Shown piece after piece: positions 41,564-50,764 of a stretch of DNA of 64,000 nt. How positions within the stretch are numbered: position 1 is the first letter of the stretch; every line of letters starts with the position of its first letter. Origin of the DNA: Shinella zoogloeoides (lineage in GTDB: Bacteria; Pseudomonadota; Alphaproteobacteria; Rhizobiales; Rhizobiaceae); NCBI RefSeq assembly GCF_022682305.1, contig NZ_CP093528.1, positions 3,531,501-3,595,500 of the forward strand. The letters run 5' to 3'. The notes under the pieces were generated by a model. The model saw nothing but the letters and a program-made list of their open reading frames with translations. It had not been told where the DNA came from and ran no database searches. The translations under genes and the position numbers were made by a program.

Positions 41564-41935
41564 ATGGATCGAGTTGAGATTGTCGACACGGGTCGGCGTC
41601 GTCGATTTAGCAAAGAGATGAAGCTCCAGATTGTCGCCGAGAGCTATTCGGAACCTGGCTTGTGTGCGACGACGGCGCGGCGACATGGAATATCGCGTTC
41701 TCAGTTATATGAATGGCGCCGGCTCGCACGAGTGTGGCAACTGGATGTTGGGTCTCCTGTCGGTGGCTTTGTCCCGGCGCTACTTGTGCCAGAGGTAGAG
41801 CCAGCAGCAGGGTCATTGCCGAACGCCAGCCGGATGGAGGTTGTCAGCGCGAATGGTCGCCGTGTGATTGTGGACCGCGATGTCGACGTTGAAGCGCTGC
41901 TCCGGATCCTGCGCGGACTGGAGGCGCTGCGGTGA
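41564..41935 (+). CDS. tnpA: IS66 family accessory protein TnpA
   Basis: 123 residues with an N-terminal HTH (RRRRFSKEMKLQIVAESYSE, ATTARRHGISRSQLYEWRRL), typical of the IS66 OrfA/TnpA DNA-binding protein. The ATG at 41564 is preceded by AAGGA. It overlaps tnpB by 4 bp (GTGA). Confidence 0.88.
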   Translation: MDRVEIVDTGRRRRFSKEMKLQIVAESYSEPGLCATTARRHGISRSQLYEWRRLARVWQLDVGSPVGGFVPALLVPEVEPAAGSLPNASRMEVVSANGRRVIVDRDVDVEALLRILRGLEALR

Positions 41936-42285
41936 ATCCGTTTCCGATGGGAACAGGGGTCAAGGTCTGGCTTTCGACGGGGTATACGGACATGCGCTGT
42001 GGCTTTCCCTCCCTGGCGCTTCGGGTGCAGGAGGTGCTGAAGCATGATCCGTTGTCAGGGCATCTCTTCGTCTTCAGGGGGCGCAGATCGGATATATTGA
42101 AGATCATCTGGCATGATGGTCTGGGCGCCTGCCTTTTTACGCGGCGCCTGGAGAAGGGCCGGTTTATCTGGCCGAATATGGAGGGCGGCGCGGTAGCGAT
42201 CTCACCGGCGCAATTATCTTATTTGTTGTCCGGGATCGACTGGCGCAATCCGCAGGAAACCTGGCGTCCGACACGGGTCGGATAG
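41932..42285 (+). CDS. tnpB: IS66 family accessory protein TnpB
   Basis: 117 residues, GTG start: VKVWLSTGYTDMRCGFPSLA, HLFVFRGRRSDILKIIWHDG, GACLFTRRLEKGRFIWP. This is the IS66 OrfB/TnpB family, required for transposition together with TnpC. The gene is complete. Confidence 0.93.
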   Translation: MNPFPMGTGVKVWLSTGYTDMRCGFPSLALRVQEVLKHDPLSGHLFVFRGRRSDILKIIWHDGLGACLFTRRLEKGRFIWPNMEGGAVAISPAQLSYLLSGIDWRNPQETWRPTRVG

Positions 42286-42330
42286 CATTATTGCATTGAA
42301 AATATTGAGTGAATCTGATCGAATGGCTTC

Positions 42331-44031
42331 ATGACTTCGAAGCCTGTGGATCTTCCTGCGGACCTTGCGAACGCCTATCTGGCGCTGCTTTCCGAGCGCG
42401 AGATGTTACAGGCTGAACGCGACGTCGTTGTCGCCGAGCGCGATACCGTCGTCGCCGAGCGGGACATGGCAGTGGCGCAAGCCGCCAATGCGCAGGCCAT
42501 GCTGTCGGACAGTGAGGCCTTGATTGCCAGTCTGGAACTGGCGATCGAAAAGCTGAAGCGGGAACTGCGCGGCCGGCGATCCGAGCGCACGGCGCGCCTG
42601 ATCGACCAGATGGAATTGCAGCTCGAAGAACTGGTGATGGCGGCGACGGAAGATGAAGCCGCAGCGCAGGCGGCTGCCGCCAAGACCTCGAGCGTGCGGT
42701 CGTTCACGCGCAAACGGCCGGTCCGAAAGCCGTGGCCGGAGGATATCGAGCGTGAGCGCGTGGTGATCGATCCCCCAGTCACCTGTGCATGCTGCGGCGG
42801 GTCGCGCCTGTCGAAACTGGGCGAGGACGTCACTGAGACGCTCGAGGAGGTTCCGCGCCGGTTCAAAGTGATCGAGACGGTGCGGGAGAAATTTACCTGC
42901 CGAGACTGCGAGGCGATCAGCCAGCCGCCGGCGCCGTTCCATGCCACGCCACGCGGCTTCATCGGTCCTCATCTGCTGGCGACGATCCTCTTTGACAAGT
43001 TTGGTATGCATAGCCCCCTCAACCGCCAGAGCACCCGGTTCAAATGTGAGGGCATCGAGCTTTCGACCTCGACGCTGGCCGACCAGGTCGGGTATGGCAC
43101 AGCCGCGCTCCTGCCGATCTTTGATCTGATCGAGGCGCATGTCTTCGCGGCCGAGCGCCTTTTTGGCGACGACACCACCATTCCCATCCAGGCCAAAGAC
43201 AAATGCACGACCGGGCGAATATGGACGTACGTGTGCGATGATCGACCCTACGGCGGCGCGGCAGCGCCGGCGGCCATATACTATGCGTCGAGCGACCGCC
43301 GCGGCGAGCACCCGCAGAAGCACCTGGCCGAGTATGGCGGTATTCTGCAGAGTGATTGTTACAATGGCTTCGAGCCGCTCAGTGTCGCCGAAAAGAAAGC
43401 GGTACCGATCACCTTCGCCTTTTGTCATGCGCACGCGCGGCGCAAATTCTTTGAACTGGCCGACATCCAGAAAAGTGCCCGTAACCGCAAACGCAAAGGA
43501 AAGCCGATCTCGCCGATCGCATTGGAGGCCGTCCAACGCTACGACGCGCTGTTCGAGATCGAGCGCCAGATCAATGGATTGAGCGCCGAAGAACGACTGG
43601 CCGCGCGGCAGGAAAAGAGCAAGCCGCTGTTCGATGACATGCACGAGTGGCTGAAACGGGAGCGCGCCACGCTCAGCAAATCGTCCGAGGTGATCGAGCC
43701 GATCGATTACATGCTGAAGCGCTGGGATGGGTTTGCCCGTTTCCTGGAAGATGGCCGGATTTGTCTCACGAACAATGCCGCCGAGCGCGCGCTGAGAGGA
43801 ATTGCGCTCGGGCGCCGCAACTGGACCTTCGCCGGTTCCCAGCGTGGGGCCGATCGAGCCGCCATCATGCTCTCCGTGATCACGACTTGCCGTCTCAACG
43901 ACGTCGACCCAAAAGCGTGGCTCGCCGATGTGTTCGCTCGCATCGCCGATCTTCCCGTCTCCCGCCTGCACGAACTGCTGCCTTGGCAATGGAAGACACA
44001 CAAAGGGACGGCTATTGCGGCGGCCGCGTAA
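42331..44031 (+). CDS. tnpC: IS66 family transposase TnpC
   Basis: 566 residues. An N-terminal coiled coil (AERDVVVAERDTVVAERDMA) precedes a zinc-finger (CACCGGSRLSKLGEDV, FTCRDCEAI) and the DDE domain (ERLFGDDTTIPI, GGILQSDCYNGFE, FCHAHARRKFFEL). The C-terminal signature is NNAAERALRGIALGRRNWTF. The length and motifs are intact, so the element may still be active. Confidence 0.95.
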   Translation: MTSKPVDLPADLANAYLALLSEREMLQAERDVVVAERDTVVAERDMAVAQAANAQAMLSDSEALIASLELAIEKLKRELRGRRSERTARLIDQMELQLEELVMAATEDEAAAQAAAAKTSSVRSFTRKRPVRKPWPEDIERERVVIDPPVTCACCGGSRLSKLGEDVTETLEEVPRRFKVIETVREKFTCRDCEAISQPPAPFHATPRGFIGPHLLATILFDKFGMHSPLNRQSTRFKCEGIELSTSTLADQVGYGTAALLPIFDLIEAHVFAAERLFGDDTTIPIQAKDKCTTGRIWTYVCDDRPYGGAAAPAAIYYASSDRRGEHPQKHLAEYGGILQSDCYNGFEPLSVAEKKAVPITFAFCHAHARRKFFELADIQKSARNRKRKGKPISPIALEAVQRYDALFEIERQINGLSAEERLAARQEKSKPLFDDMHEWLKRERATLSKSSEVIEPIDYMLKRWDGFARFLEDGRICLTNNAAERALRGIALGRRNWTFAGSQRGADRAAIMLSVITTCRLNDVDPKAWLADVFARIADLPVSRLHELLPWQWKTHKGTAIAAAA

Positions 44032-44245
44032 ACAGCTCCCGGAACAACGCTTCCGAACGCTCCAAGCCTTCATCGGTCAGGATCAATGACTTCGACTTGT
44101 TGACAGGGTCGCCGATCAAGCCCTTCTTGTGAAGCCGATCCGTCGTTGCCCAGTCGAAGCCCTTCCAGGCACAACGCTCGTTATGCAGCGTCAGCCATAA
44201 CAGCGCCAAGACGGCATCGTCGATCTTGTCCTCATCGATCTCCAT
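44012..44245 (-). CDS. DUF6429 family passenger protein of the IS66 element
   Basis: 77 residues: [60 protein letters not shown], a winged-helix-like sequence typical of the DUF6429 proteins carried by many IS66 elements. It is convergent with tnpC and overlaps its end by 20 bp. Its function is unknown. Confidence 0.75.
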   Translation of the reverse strand: MEIDEDKIDDAVLALLWLTLHNERCAWKGFDWATTDRLHKKGLIGDPVNKSKSLILTDEGLERSEALFRELFTRPPQ

Positions 44246-44302
44246 GAACCGACGTTACCACGCGCGGCGCCCAAAATCCCGCGGCCCTCCTCGGATGGAT
44301 AC

Positions 44303-45587
44303 GCTTCTTGTCTCGCGAAAGGCCATTCGATTTGTCGCGGGTGAGAAACCACAGGCAGACTGGTATCTGTGTGGTGGAAAAGAGCTGCGCTGGTAGCGCC
44401 ACAATACAATCAACGAGGCCCGGATAGTGTAATTGCTTTCCGGATTCGCTAACAGTGATGCCCTCGATTAGAGCCCGACGGATATCACCCTCGCCAGACT
44501 GTTGGCTGGAGAGCGAGCCGTTGGCCAGCACCACGCCTGCGTATCCATCGGGCGCAAGGTGGTAGATGATGTGCTGTAACCAGGCGAAGTTGGCATTGCC
44601 TGCAGGGGGCACGCCATAACGCCAACGGGCGTCGCCCTTGAGCTTATCGCCGCCCCAGTCACTGTCATTGAAGGGCGGGTTGGCGAGCACGTATTTCGCC
44701 ATGAGACCCTTGTGCATGTCTTCGTGGAAGGTGTCCGCCCACTTGGACCCGAGGTTCGCCTCGATGCCCCGGATGGCAAGGTTCATCTTGGCGAGCCGCC
44801 ATGTGGTTGCGTTGGACTCCTGTCCATAGACAGCGATCTGGTCGCGTGCCTTTTTAGGGTCAACGTGCTTGCCCGCATGCTCCTCCACGAAGCGCTCGGA
44901 CTGCACGAACATACCTCCCGACCCACAGCAGGGGTCATAGACGCGACCCTTGAAAGGTTCCAGCATGGCGACGAGCAGCTTTACTACGCTGCCAGCCGTG
45001 TAGTACTGCCCGCCGCGCTTGCCCTCGAGCTTAGCAAATTCGCCGAGGAAATATTCATAGACTCTGCCCAGCACATCCTGCCCGTGGTGTTCGTCCTCGA
45101 ACTTGATGTCAGAGAAGAGCTTCAGGACCTCGCCCAACTTAGTCTGATCCAGCTCCTGCCTAGCGTAATTCTTGGTCAACACGCCCTTGAGCGTGGGGTT
45201 TTCTTTCTCGATAGCGACCATAGCCTGGTCGATCAGCTCGCCAATAGTCGGTTTGGTGCTGGTGGCGTTCTCCTTGAGAAACGTCCAGCGCGCGCTTTCG
45301 GGCACGAAGAAGATGTCGGCCCCAATGATGAGATCACGAGCAGCATCCGGGTCGTCGAGGAGGAAGGCTTCCTCTGGGTTCGCCTTGACTTCGGCAATGC
45401 GGGCATCGAATCGATCCGAGATGTACTTCAGAAAAATCAGACCAAGTGCAACATGCTTATATTCAGCCGCATCCATGTTACCGCGCAGCTTGTCGGCGGC
45501 CGCAAAAAGTGTAGCGGCGATAGATGGGCCAGGCTTTGCCGCCTTGGTAACAGGGTTGTTGTCTCTCGGTTTTCTCCCACGCGGCAC
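44303..45587 (-). pseudogene. hsdM: hsdM, 5' fragment before the IS66 insertion
   Basis: Encodes the first 428 residues of a type I methyltransferase. The SAM-binding motif DPCCGSGG lies at 218-225 and the catalytic NPPF at 303-306. An N-terminal helical domain ([20 protein letters not shown]) is present and the frame ends in [17 protein letters not shown] at the IS border. In the IS the frame runs another 23 codons and stops. Without the C-terminal domain that binds HsdS the complex should not assemble. It is the first gene of the type I operon. Confidence 0.92.
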
Positions 45588-46085
45588 GACTCAACTCCAG
45601 TCTCTCAAAGTTTGACAGCTGGCCAGTTATTATCAACAGCAGGTTAACAGCAGGTGGAGCCCAGCCACGCCCGACGTCCCCGATGGTGAAACCCAAGGTC
45701 ACTAGCGCCGAAACCTGAATTCAAGACCTCGTTCATACCGAACAGATCGCCACCCGCCAAGTTCACTAAGCTCGAATCAAACAAGGTGGGGCGATATGGC
45801 TTTAGAATTGTCCACGCGGGTTCGGAATCCGGACTTATACGGCGACGAGTCCGCACTTGTGCGGCGACAGTCCGGGTTGATGTGACGATGGACAACCTAA
45901 TCGGCATTGCAAACGTTAGAACATCAAAATGAGTGGTTACCTCCGCGGAAACAAACCTCTGTCGATTTCAGGAAACCCAAAATGGACAAATCAAAACCAG
46001 CGGAATGACTCAACTAGGCAGTGCAGAGACAAACCTTTTCGGCGAAATCACATCAGCCCTCAGCGGAATCTTGTGGCAACTGCTC
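45588..46085. other. Intergenic region upstream of hsdM with a tandem repeat
   Basis: About 500 bp with lower GC than the surroundings. It holds the hsdM promoter region and a 21-22-bp tandem repeat at 45828-45887. No gene is supported. Confidence 0.4.
45828..45887. repeat. Tandem 21-22-bp repeat
   Basis: Two good units, at 45828-45849 (TCCGGACTTATACGGCGAC followed by GAG) and 45850-45870 (TCCGCACTTGTGCGGCGAC followed by AG), and a degenerate third starting TCCGGGTT at 45871. Within unit 2, CCGCAC and GTGCGG form a small palindrome. The role is unknown; it may be a recombinase or plasmid-type binding site. Confidence 0.5.
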
Positions 46086-46319
46086 TCAATACCGGGCTTC
46101 TATGGCGATACCGAGCAAAGCAGTCTTTAACTCAGCGTGCGTCAGCGACTTGACATACTCGCGCTCATACAGCAGGTCGCCGCCGATGCATTCAAGTCCA
46201 TTCACTGAGTTCGCCACTTCGCGCGGTATCAAGCGCGCAAGAGCCATTCCTTCCTCCGGGTGAGAGAATAAGAGGCCGACCCTCGCCGCACGTAAGGCTG
46301 CCAAATACGGATCGCTCAT
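46086..46319 (-). CDS. Small hypothetical protein after the imuA remnant
   Basis: 77 residues: MSDPYLAALRAARVGLLFSH, PEEGMALARLIPREVANSVN, KSLTHAELKTALLGIAIEAR. I do not recognise it. Its start directly abuts the stop of the imuA remnant and no clear ribosome-binding site is present, so it would depend on the SOS promoter. It has amphipathic helices and no membrane segment. Confidence 0.4.
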   Translation of the reverse strand: MSDPYLAALRAARVGLLFSHPEEGMALARLIPREVANSVNGLECIGGDLLYEREYVKSLTHAELKTALLGIAIEARY

Positions 46320-46648
46320 TCATCCAACCTTCGAAAGACGCTGGGGAAGATGTGCGGTCTTCATCCTCCTCATCCTCGCTGCAATCCCCGCCGCAAACAG
46401 GCAGGCTGCCGCACCATCGACCGTACCACCACCTGACACCTCATGGATGCCGTCGTAAGTCAGCCCTCCGCCCGGCAGCCGTTCGTCAATCTCGCGAACG
46501 CCGAACGGCAACTTCGTAGCGCGACGCGACGCGCCCCCTCGATATGAGCGATACGCTCCCTAACGTCATCCAGGAGCCGGGAATTGCATGTGTCGACGAT
46601 CACGATCCTCCGTGGCTCGCGTTGATTATGGCTTCCTGTCCCGGACAT
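46320..46648 (-). pseudogene. imuA: imuA-like remnant (SOS mutagenesis), frameshifted and truncated
   Basis: The frame from 46648 contains LLDDVRERIAHIEGARRVAL; after a one-base loss the next frame gives LPFGVREIDERLPGGGL, YDGIHEVSGGG and AAACLFAAGIAARM. This is the N-terminal part of the ImuA/RecA-like cassette protein. It ends after 60 residues; the partners imuB and dnaE2 are absent. A LexA box lies just upstream. It is a decayed SOS cassette start that may still drive the small gene behind it. Confidence 0.65.
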
Positions 46649-46654
46649 GTTGGT

Positions 46655-46669
46655 GTTCCCTTTCTGTTC
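46655..46669. promoter_or_regulatory. LexA (SOS) box of alphaproteobacterial type
   Basis: GTTC at 46655-46658 and GTTC at 46666-46669 are separated by exactly 7 bp, the GTTC-N7-GTTC box bound by alphaproteobacterial LexA. It lies a few bases upstream of the imuA remnant, the expected place. Confidence 0.65.
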
Positions 46670-46877
46670 CTATTCGTATAGGGAGTCAAGCCAGCTGGAA
46701 TCCCCAAAAATTCGGGAGTTGTCGTGTCTCCTGTCGGAAACGCCAATCGAATCAGACTCTAAGGTATCTCCGCTAAGTGACCGGCCGCGTTGAATATTTT
46801 TTCGAGGTGCAGAGCGAAAGACTTGTTTACGGTCGCGAATGCGACCAGGTTACGAATGGATGGATGGAGATGAAGCG

Positions 46878-47060
46878 ATGGCAAAACGGTCTAAACCGAA
46901 GCCGCAGCGTGATGGAGAAAGCAAGCTATCGCTGGGAGCGGTATTGGATGAAATTGGCGCAAGGCCGATCGGGCGGCGGATCAGGATCAAACCAGACGAA
47001 CGCCGCCCACCGCTACGCCTGCAACGAACTATCTCGTCGCCATCTGCATGCAAGGATTGA
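46878..47060 (+). CDS. Possible small basic protein
   Basis: 60 residues: MAKRSKPKPQRDGESKLSLG, AVLDEIGARPIGRRIRIKPD, rich in Arg and Lys. GGAG lies 8 bp before the ATG at 46878. It stands alone, convergent with the AAA+/M41 gene, and resembles no family I know. The rest of 46670-47150 holds nothing else recognisable. Confidence 0.3.
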   Translation: MAKRSKPKPQRDGESKLSLGAVLDEIGARPIGRRIRIKPDERRPPLRLQRTISSPSACKD

Positions 47061-47150
47061 ACTGTATTCGTAGCGGCTAAGGTCTGCATTTTGACGCGTG
47101 GCGCGATGTGGACGTACTCGAAAGCGGTTTCTCACCCCGCCGCGCGTCAG

Positions 47151-49259
47151 TCACGAACGACATTCCGATAAGGTATCATCATTGGGTACTTCGTCTCCCT
47201 GATCGGGATCGTTGTCGGGAACGCGGTCGAGTATCGCCAGGGCCGCACTGACTTTCCCTCGATCTGCCTCGTCCTGGCGTTTCCTGGCCGAGTGTACCCG
47301 GTGTCTTTCAATGATCGTCGTGACAGCGCCACCTTGAAGGTGCCGCACTTTCAGCACCTCCGTTGCCACTTCCCTCAGCGCGTCCAGATTTTCAACCAGG
47401 ATGTTTCGAGCTCTCTCATACTGCTCCTTCAATATTTCATTGATTGCCGCGCGGACTTCCGGGTTTCGTACTCGCAGATCGGACAATCGCTTCTCTGATA
47501 CGGTCTCGATGATCAACGTGCTGCCTAATCCGAACGAGACCTCGACGAGGGTTGCAATTTCAGTCGCGCGCCCGAGATCAGAGTCCACGCCCCCGGTTGC
47601 CCCCTCACAGGATTCTCCGAATTCGAGTTCTTCCGCAGCCATACCTGCCATCAAGACTGCGATATGGTTGAGGTAGTGACTGCGCGAGCGCCGTTCCGCG
47701 GGGTCTCCTGCGAATAGCGTCTTTCCAACCGATTCCACCGCCCCAACGGTGATATCCTCACGGATGACAATCGCCTCGAGGGGGCCGAGGCCGAGCGCCA
47801 GGCCGGCAATTGCATGCCCAGCTTCATGAATGGCTGTTCTGTGTAGAGTATTGGCCGACAACGATTGGAGTGCTGGTAAGCAACCCATAATGTGCTCCAC
47901 GACCAATGCTTCTGATCGCCGACGCGCGACGCGCCTAGCATTGCGGATCAGCAAGCTGATGTCCGCACCTGTCATCCCGTGCGTTGTCCGAGCGAACCTT
48001 TCCAGGTACTCCGCCGGAAAAATCAATCCCGCATACTGCTCTGCGATTTTAAGACGCGTCGCGGCATCCGGCATCGGAATATGGATATGCCGGTCGAGCC
48101 GTCCGGCACGACGTATCGCAGGATCGAGGATGTCGGGAAAGTTAGTAGCGCCGATGACTATCAGCCCTTCGCGGCGCTCTATGCCATCAATGCATTCTAG
48201 AAAACCATTTATAATCTGGCGCTTATAGTCGTCGTGGTGTCCGTGTACGGAGCGGTCGCCAAACGAATCGATTTCATCCACAAACAAAATGCATGGTGCC
48301 TTCGACTTGGCTTCATGGAAAGTTTGCCTCATCGCCTTCAAGAAGTCGCCTAAATGCCCGGCGGCCTGCCACTGGGCCGCGGATGCTGATACCAACGGCA
48401 ATCGACATGTTCTGGACAACGCTTCCGCAAAAGTTGTTTTTCCCACCCCCGGGGAGCCCGAGACCAACACACCGACGTCCACGTCCGACCAGGCCAGCTT
48501 CCCGTCAAGATAGTCGGCGACATCCCGAGACAACTCGATACCCCAGTGCCCGGCATCACCGAAACCGTGAAGGTCATGCAACGTCGGACCGTTCACTGCC
48601 GCATTTGAGGAATCCGGTTCGGACGACGACCGCTCTGCGCGCAGACGCTGTAAACCGGCAGCAACGCTCCGACCTGGAAGAAACGCGAGACGCAATCGCT
48701 CCCACGACTCTGCCGCTATCATCCGGAGGTCGCTCTCCGTAAGGGAATGGCCAAACCGTGCGAACGCCGCAATGATCTGCCTGTTTGAAGGCTTGCTAAC
48801 CCGAACGACGGCATCCGAAAACAGGCGTGCCTTGTCGCTGATCTGATGCTTGTCGCTGACGACGATGAATGCGTAGCTCTTATCTATCGGACGCTCAAGC
48901 AACTCATCTACGGTGTGCTCGAAGCGACGGTCAGATGTAGTTTTAAGCCAGGAGTCAGCATACTCACCGCCCACATGCCGCAGATATAGCCTCGCTCCGG
49001 CCATGTAAGATTCAACATCATCCCCTTCTACAAGAAGGATCGCAAAAAGCCCGCGGCAAGGATTGGTATAAGGCCGCAACGCGGCTCCTACACAGCAATA
49101 TGCCATAAAGTCGGGAACGGTGATCGGTCGGCTCCGCGGGCCGGCTACGTTTTGGCGCCAGGGATGTCGTGACTTCATCGCGCGCATTTTATCGACATAT
49201 ACCTCGAATTCGGGGTCAATGATCAAATCCGGCTTATACACTGCGAGCGACACTCTCAT
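47151..49259 (-). CDS. Soluble AAA+ ATPase fused to an M41 (FtsH-like) metallopeptidase
   Basis: 702 residues. The AAA+ module (about 230-445) has Walker A GSPGVGKTT (268-276), Walker B ILFVDEID (324-331) and the arginine-finger region RRAGRLDRHIHIPMP. The peptidase module follows with the zinc motif HEAGH (478-482) and the third ligand region GGVDSDLGRAT (D561). The N-terminal 230 residues lack FtsH membrane helices and look like a degenerate nucleotide-binding domain (FAILLVEGDD, AFIVVSDKHQI) with an arm ending near VSKPSNRQIIAAFARFGH. It is a cytosolic protease. It overlaps the small upstream gene by 4 bp. Defence or phage-protein degradation is inferred from the island. Confidence 0.85.
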   Translation of the reverse strand: MRVSLAVYKPDLIIDPEFEVYVDKMRAMKSRHPWRQNVAGPRSRPITVPDFMAYCCVGAALRPYTNPCRGLFAILLVEGDDVESYMAGARLYLRHVGGEYADSWLKTTSDRRFEHTVDELLERPIDKSYAFIVVSDKHQISDKARLFSDAVVRVSKPSNRQIIAAFARFGHSLTESDLRMIAAESWERLRLAFLPGRSVAAGLQRLRAERSSSEPDSSNAAVNGPTLHDLHGFGDAGHWGIELSRDVADYLDGKLAWSDVDVGVLVSGSPGVGKTTFAEALSRTCRLPLVSASAAQWQAAGHLGDFLKAMRQTFHEAKSKAPCILFVDEIDSFGDRSVHGHHDDYKRQIINGFLECIDGIERREGLIVIGATNFPDILDPAIRRAGRLDRHIHIPMPDAATRLKIAEQYAGLIFPAEYLERFARTTHGMTGADISLLIRNARRVARRRSEALVVEHIMGCLPALQSLSANTLHRTAIHEAGHAIAGLALGLGPLEAIVIREDITVGAVESVGKTLFAGDPAERRSRSHYLNHIAVLMAGMAAEELEFGESCEGATGGVDSDLGRATEIATLVEVSFGLGSTLIIETVSEKRLSDLRVRNPEVRAAINEILKEQYERARNILVENLDALREVATEVLKVRHLQGGAVTTIIERHRVHSARKRQDEADRGKVSAALAILDRVPDNDPDQGDEVPNDDTLSECRS

Positions 49260-49603
49260 GGCCGCTCCGCGCGACCTCCGGTCCAGTATTCGGGACCCAC
49301 TTCGTCAAGGAGCCGATACCAACGAGACCATGTCCGCGCCAACCGGCGCTCGGGGTCCAGAAGAAAGAGTTCGGACGTAAAAATGGGCTTGCTGTCCGGC
49401 AGCAGAGGATGGCCGACGGGCCGCCCCGCAAGGCACAGGACAGCGCGACGTGCCGGTGTCCATTCACGGATTTCGACGATTTTTTCTCCAGTCGGCGGAG
49501 AGCCGATCTCGATGTCTCGAGCGAGTTGGCGTAGGTGCTTCGCCAGTTCGACTGGCGACATTCCGAATTGCGCGATTGTTGAAGCAACCATGTTCACCCT
49601 CAA
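49256..49603 (-). CDS. Small partner of the AAA+/M41 protease (DUF6634-like)
   Basis: 115 residues: SPVELAKHLRQLARDIEIG, REWTPARRAVLCLAGRPVGH, PIFTSELFLLDPERRLARTW, SRWYRLL. The conserved GHPLLPDSKPIFTSELFLLD block resembles DUF6634 proteins, though I cannot verify this. An in-frame ATG at 49591 is an alternative start. It overlaps the protease gene by 4 bp and comes first in the operon, so it may be its adaptor or inhibitor. Confidence 0.5.
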   Translation of the reverse strand: MRVNMVASTIAQFGMSPVELAKHLRQLARDIEIGSPPTGEKIVEIREWTPARRAVLCLAGRPVGHPLLPDSKPIFTSELFLLDPERRLARTWSRWYRLLDEVGPEYWTGGRAERP

Positions 49604-49719
49604 ATCTTTTACGGAATCTTTTTTTCCACAAATGATGTCATATGGCGTCCTTTTCGGAAACTAAAGACCCTATTTTGATTTTCTTGACTTTCGGGCCGAC
49701 AGCCGGCTGATGGCTTCTT

Positions 49720-50289
49720 ATGAAGACGCAAATCACTGCAGCTGCGTTACGGGCGGCACGCGCCCTGTTGCCGCTATCCCGCACGGAAATATGCGCTGGC
49801 GCGGGGGTTAACGAGCGGTCGATGAGGGATGCCGAGGCGGATTCGCGACAGGCCGACCGATCAAATCTGCGGCTACGGAAATACTATGAATCTCAGGGCC
49901 TGGAGTTCGTCGGGACGGTAGACATCGGGTCGGGAATTGTCTCCGGGTCTGGCGTGCGCTGGCGCGACCCCCGATCCCCCGTCAGGCCGCCGGATGAGCA
50001 CATGCAGTACAGGTCCAATGGCGCTGAATTCGCTTTAGGCGCAGCGCGCGCCTTTCTCGACATAACCGCAAAAGAGGCGGCCGCCGAACTCGGCTTGAAT
50101 CGTCAAACCCTCACGAAAATCGAAGCAAGTGGTGAGTGCTCCCCAGAGGTGAGACGGAAAATCGTGGAGTTCTACCGCACGCACGGCATCGTTTTCGTGG
50201 GATGGAGGGACGAAGAAAACGATCGATACTTCGGGGTCGGAGTGATGACGACAAAACAGATTTTGCCGAAGTCTTCAGATACCGGCTGA
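49720..50289 (+). CDS. Two-domain HTH regulator (internal duplication), divergent from the protease operon
   Basis: 189 residues made of two similar halves. Each has an HTH (LPLSRTEICAGAGVNERSMR; LDITAKEAAAELGLNRQTLT), a short helix (LRKYYESQGLEFVG; IVEFYRTHGIVFVG) and a beta segment with GVRW or GVGV. It resembles two fused XRE-type small regulators. The 116-bp gap to the divergent DUF6634-like gene probably contains operators for both. It is a likely repressor of the protease operon. Confidence 0.7.
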   Translation: MKTQITAAALRAARALLPLSRTEICAGAGVNERSMRDAEADSRQADRSNLRLRKYYESQGLEFVGTVDIGSGIVSGSGVRWRDPRSPVRPPDEHMQYRSNGAEFALGAARAFLDITAKEAAAELGLNRQTLTKIEASGECSPEVRRKIVEFYRTHGIVFVGWRDEENDRYFGVGVMTTKQILPKSSDTG

Positions 50290-50764
50290 CTGGTACTCCC
50301 TCGCTTCGATCCCCGCGAACTTCAGCAACGCCTCTCTACAAGCCCGGCCTGACGGCCGACATTGTTTTCAAAGGTAGTTGCCGGTCCCCGGCTCTATATG
50401 TAGCAACGGCCGTCTCGGCGACACCTTGGGCGCAGCGGCTTTTCCAAGTCACAGTTATTCTCCGAATCCAATATCAAGCTCGGATGATATTGGTCCGCGC
50501 CTGCCGCCCGCCCGGAGTTTCCCTCAGCTTCCCCACGGCGAATCTCAGCGCCTTCGGAACGAGCCACGGGTCTCGTTCCGATCGCCTCCGGCGACCGGTG
50601 CTTCCGATTAGTCGCGTGGCCCCGCGCTTCGGTGACGCACCCCCGGCGCGCTCTTCTCACGCTCCGTCGTCGCTGCGGCCATCCCCCTTGCGGGGCATGC
50701 CCTCCGAAAGAGCCTATGCGCGCCGGGCGTGTGTCAACTCCGGCCTATGTTCGCGGGCATTGAA
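50290..50764. other. Convergent intergenic region with a perfect hairpin
   Basis: 475 bp between the convergent HTH and helicase genes. At 50555-50580 perfect 9-bp arms CGGAACGAG and CTCGTTCCG enclose 8 nt. There is no T-run, so it is at best a weak terminator. No gene or known RNA is recognised in the rest. Confidence 0.45.

Larger units (their letters stand above)
41478..44302 (+). mobile_element. IS66-family insertion sequence with 8-bp target duplication
   Basis: A 2825-bp element. Ends: GTACGCATCCGAGG at 41478 and, inverted, CCTCGGATGGATAC ending at 44302, matching except for two adjacent bases in the first 14. The repeat continues for about eight more bases (GTGGGCCGC versus GCGGCCCTC). 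GCTTCTTG is duplicated at 41470-41477 and 44303-44310, the 8-bp size expected for IS66. It carries tnpA, tnpB, tnpC and a DUF6429 gene. The perfect duplication and the intact flanking frame suggest a recent insertion. Confidence 0.95.

Noticed and set aside
42406..44073. Minus-strand open frame of 555 codons
   Set aside because: Antisense to tnpC of the IS66 element; the true transposase is on the plus strand with full motifs.
45828..45887. CRISPR-like array
   Set aside because: The units are adjacent without spacers and no cas gene is present in the window.
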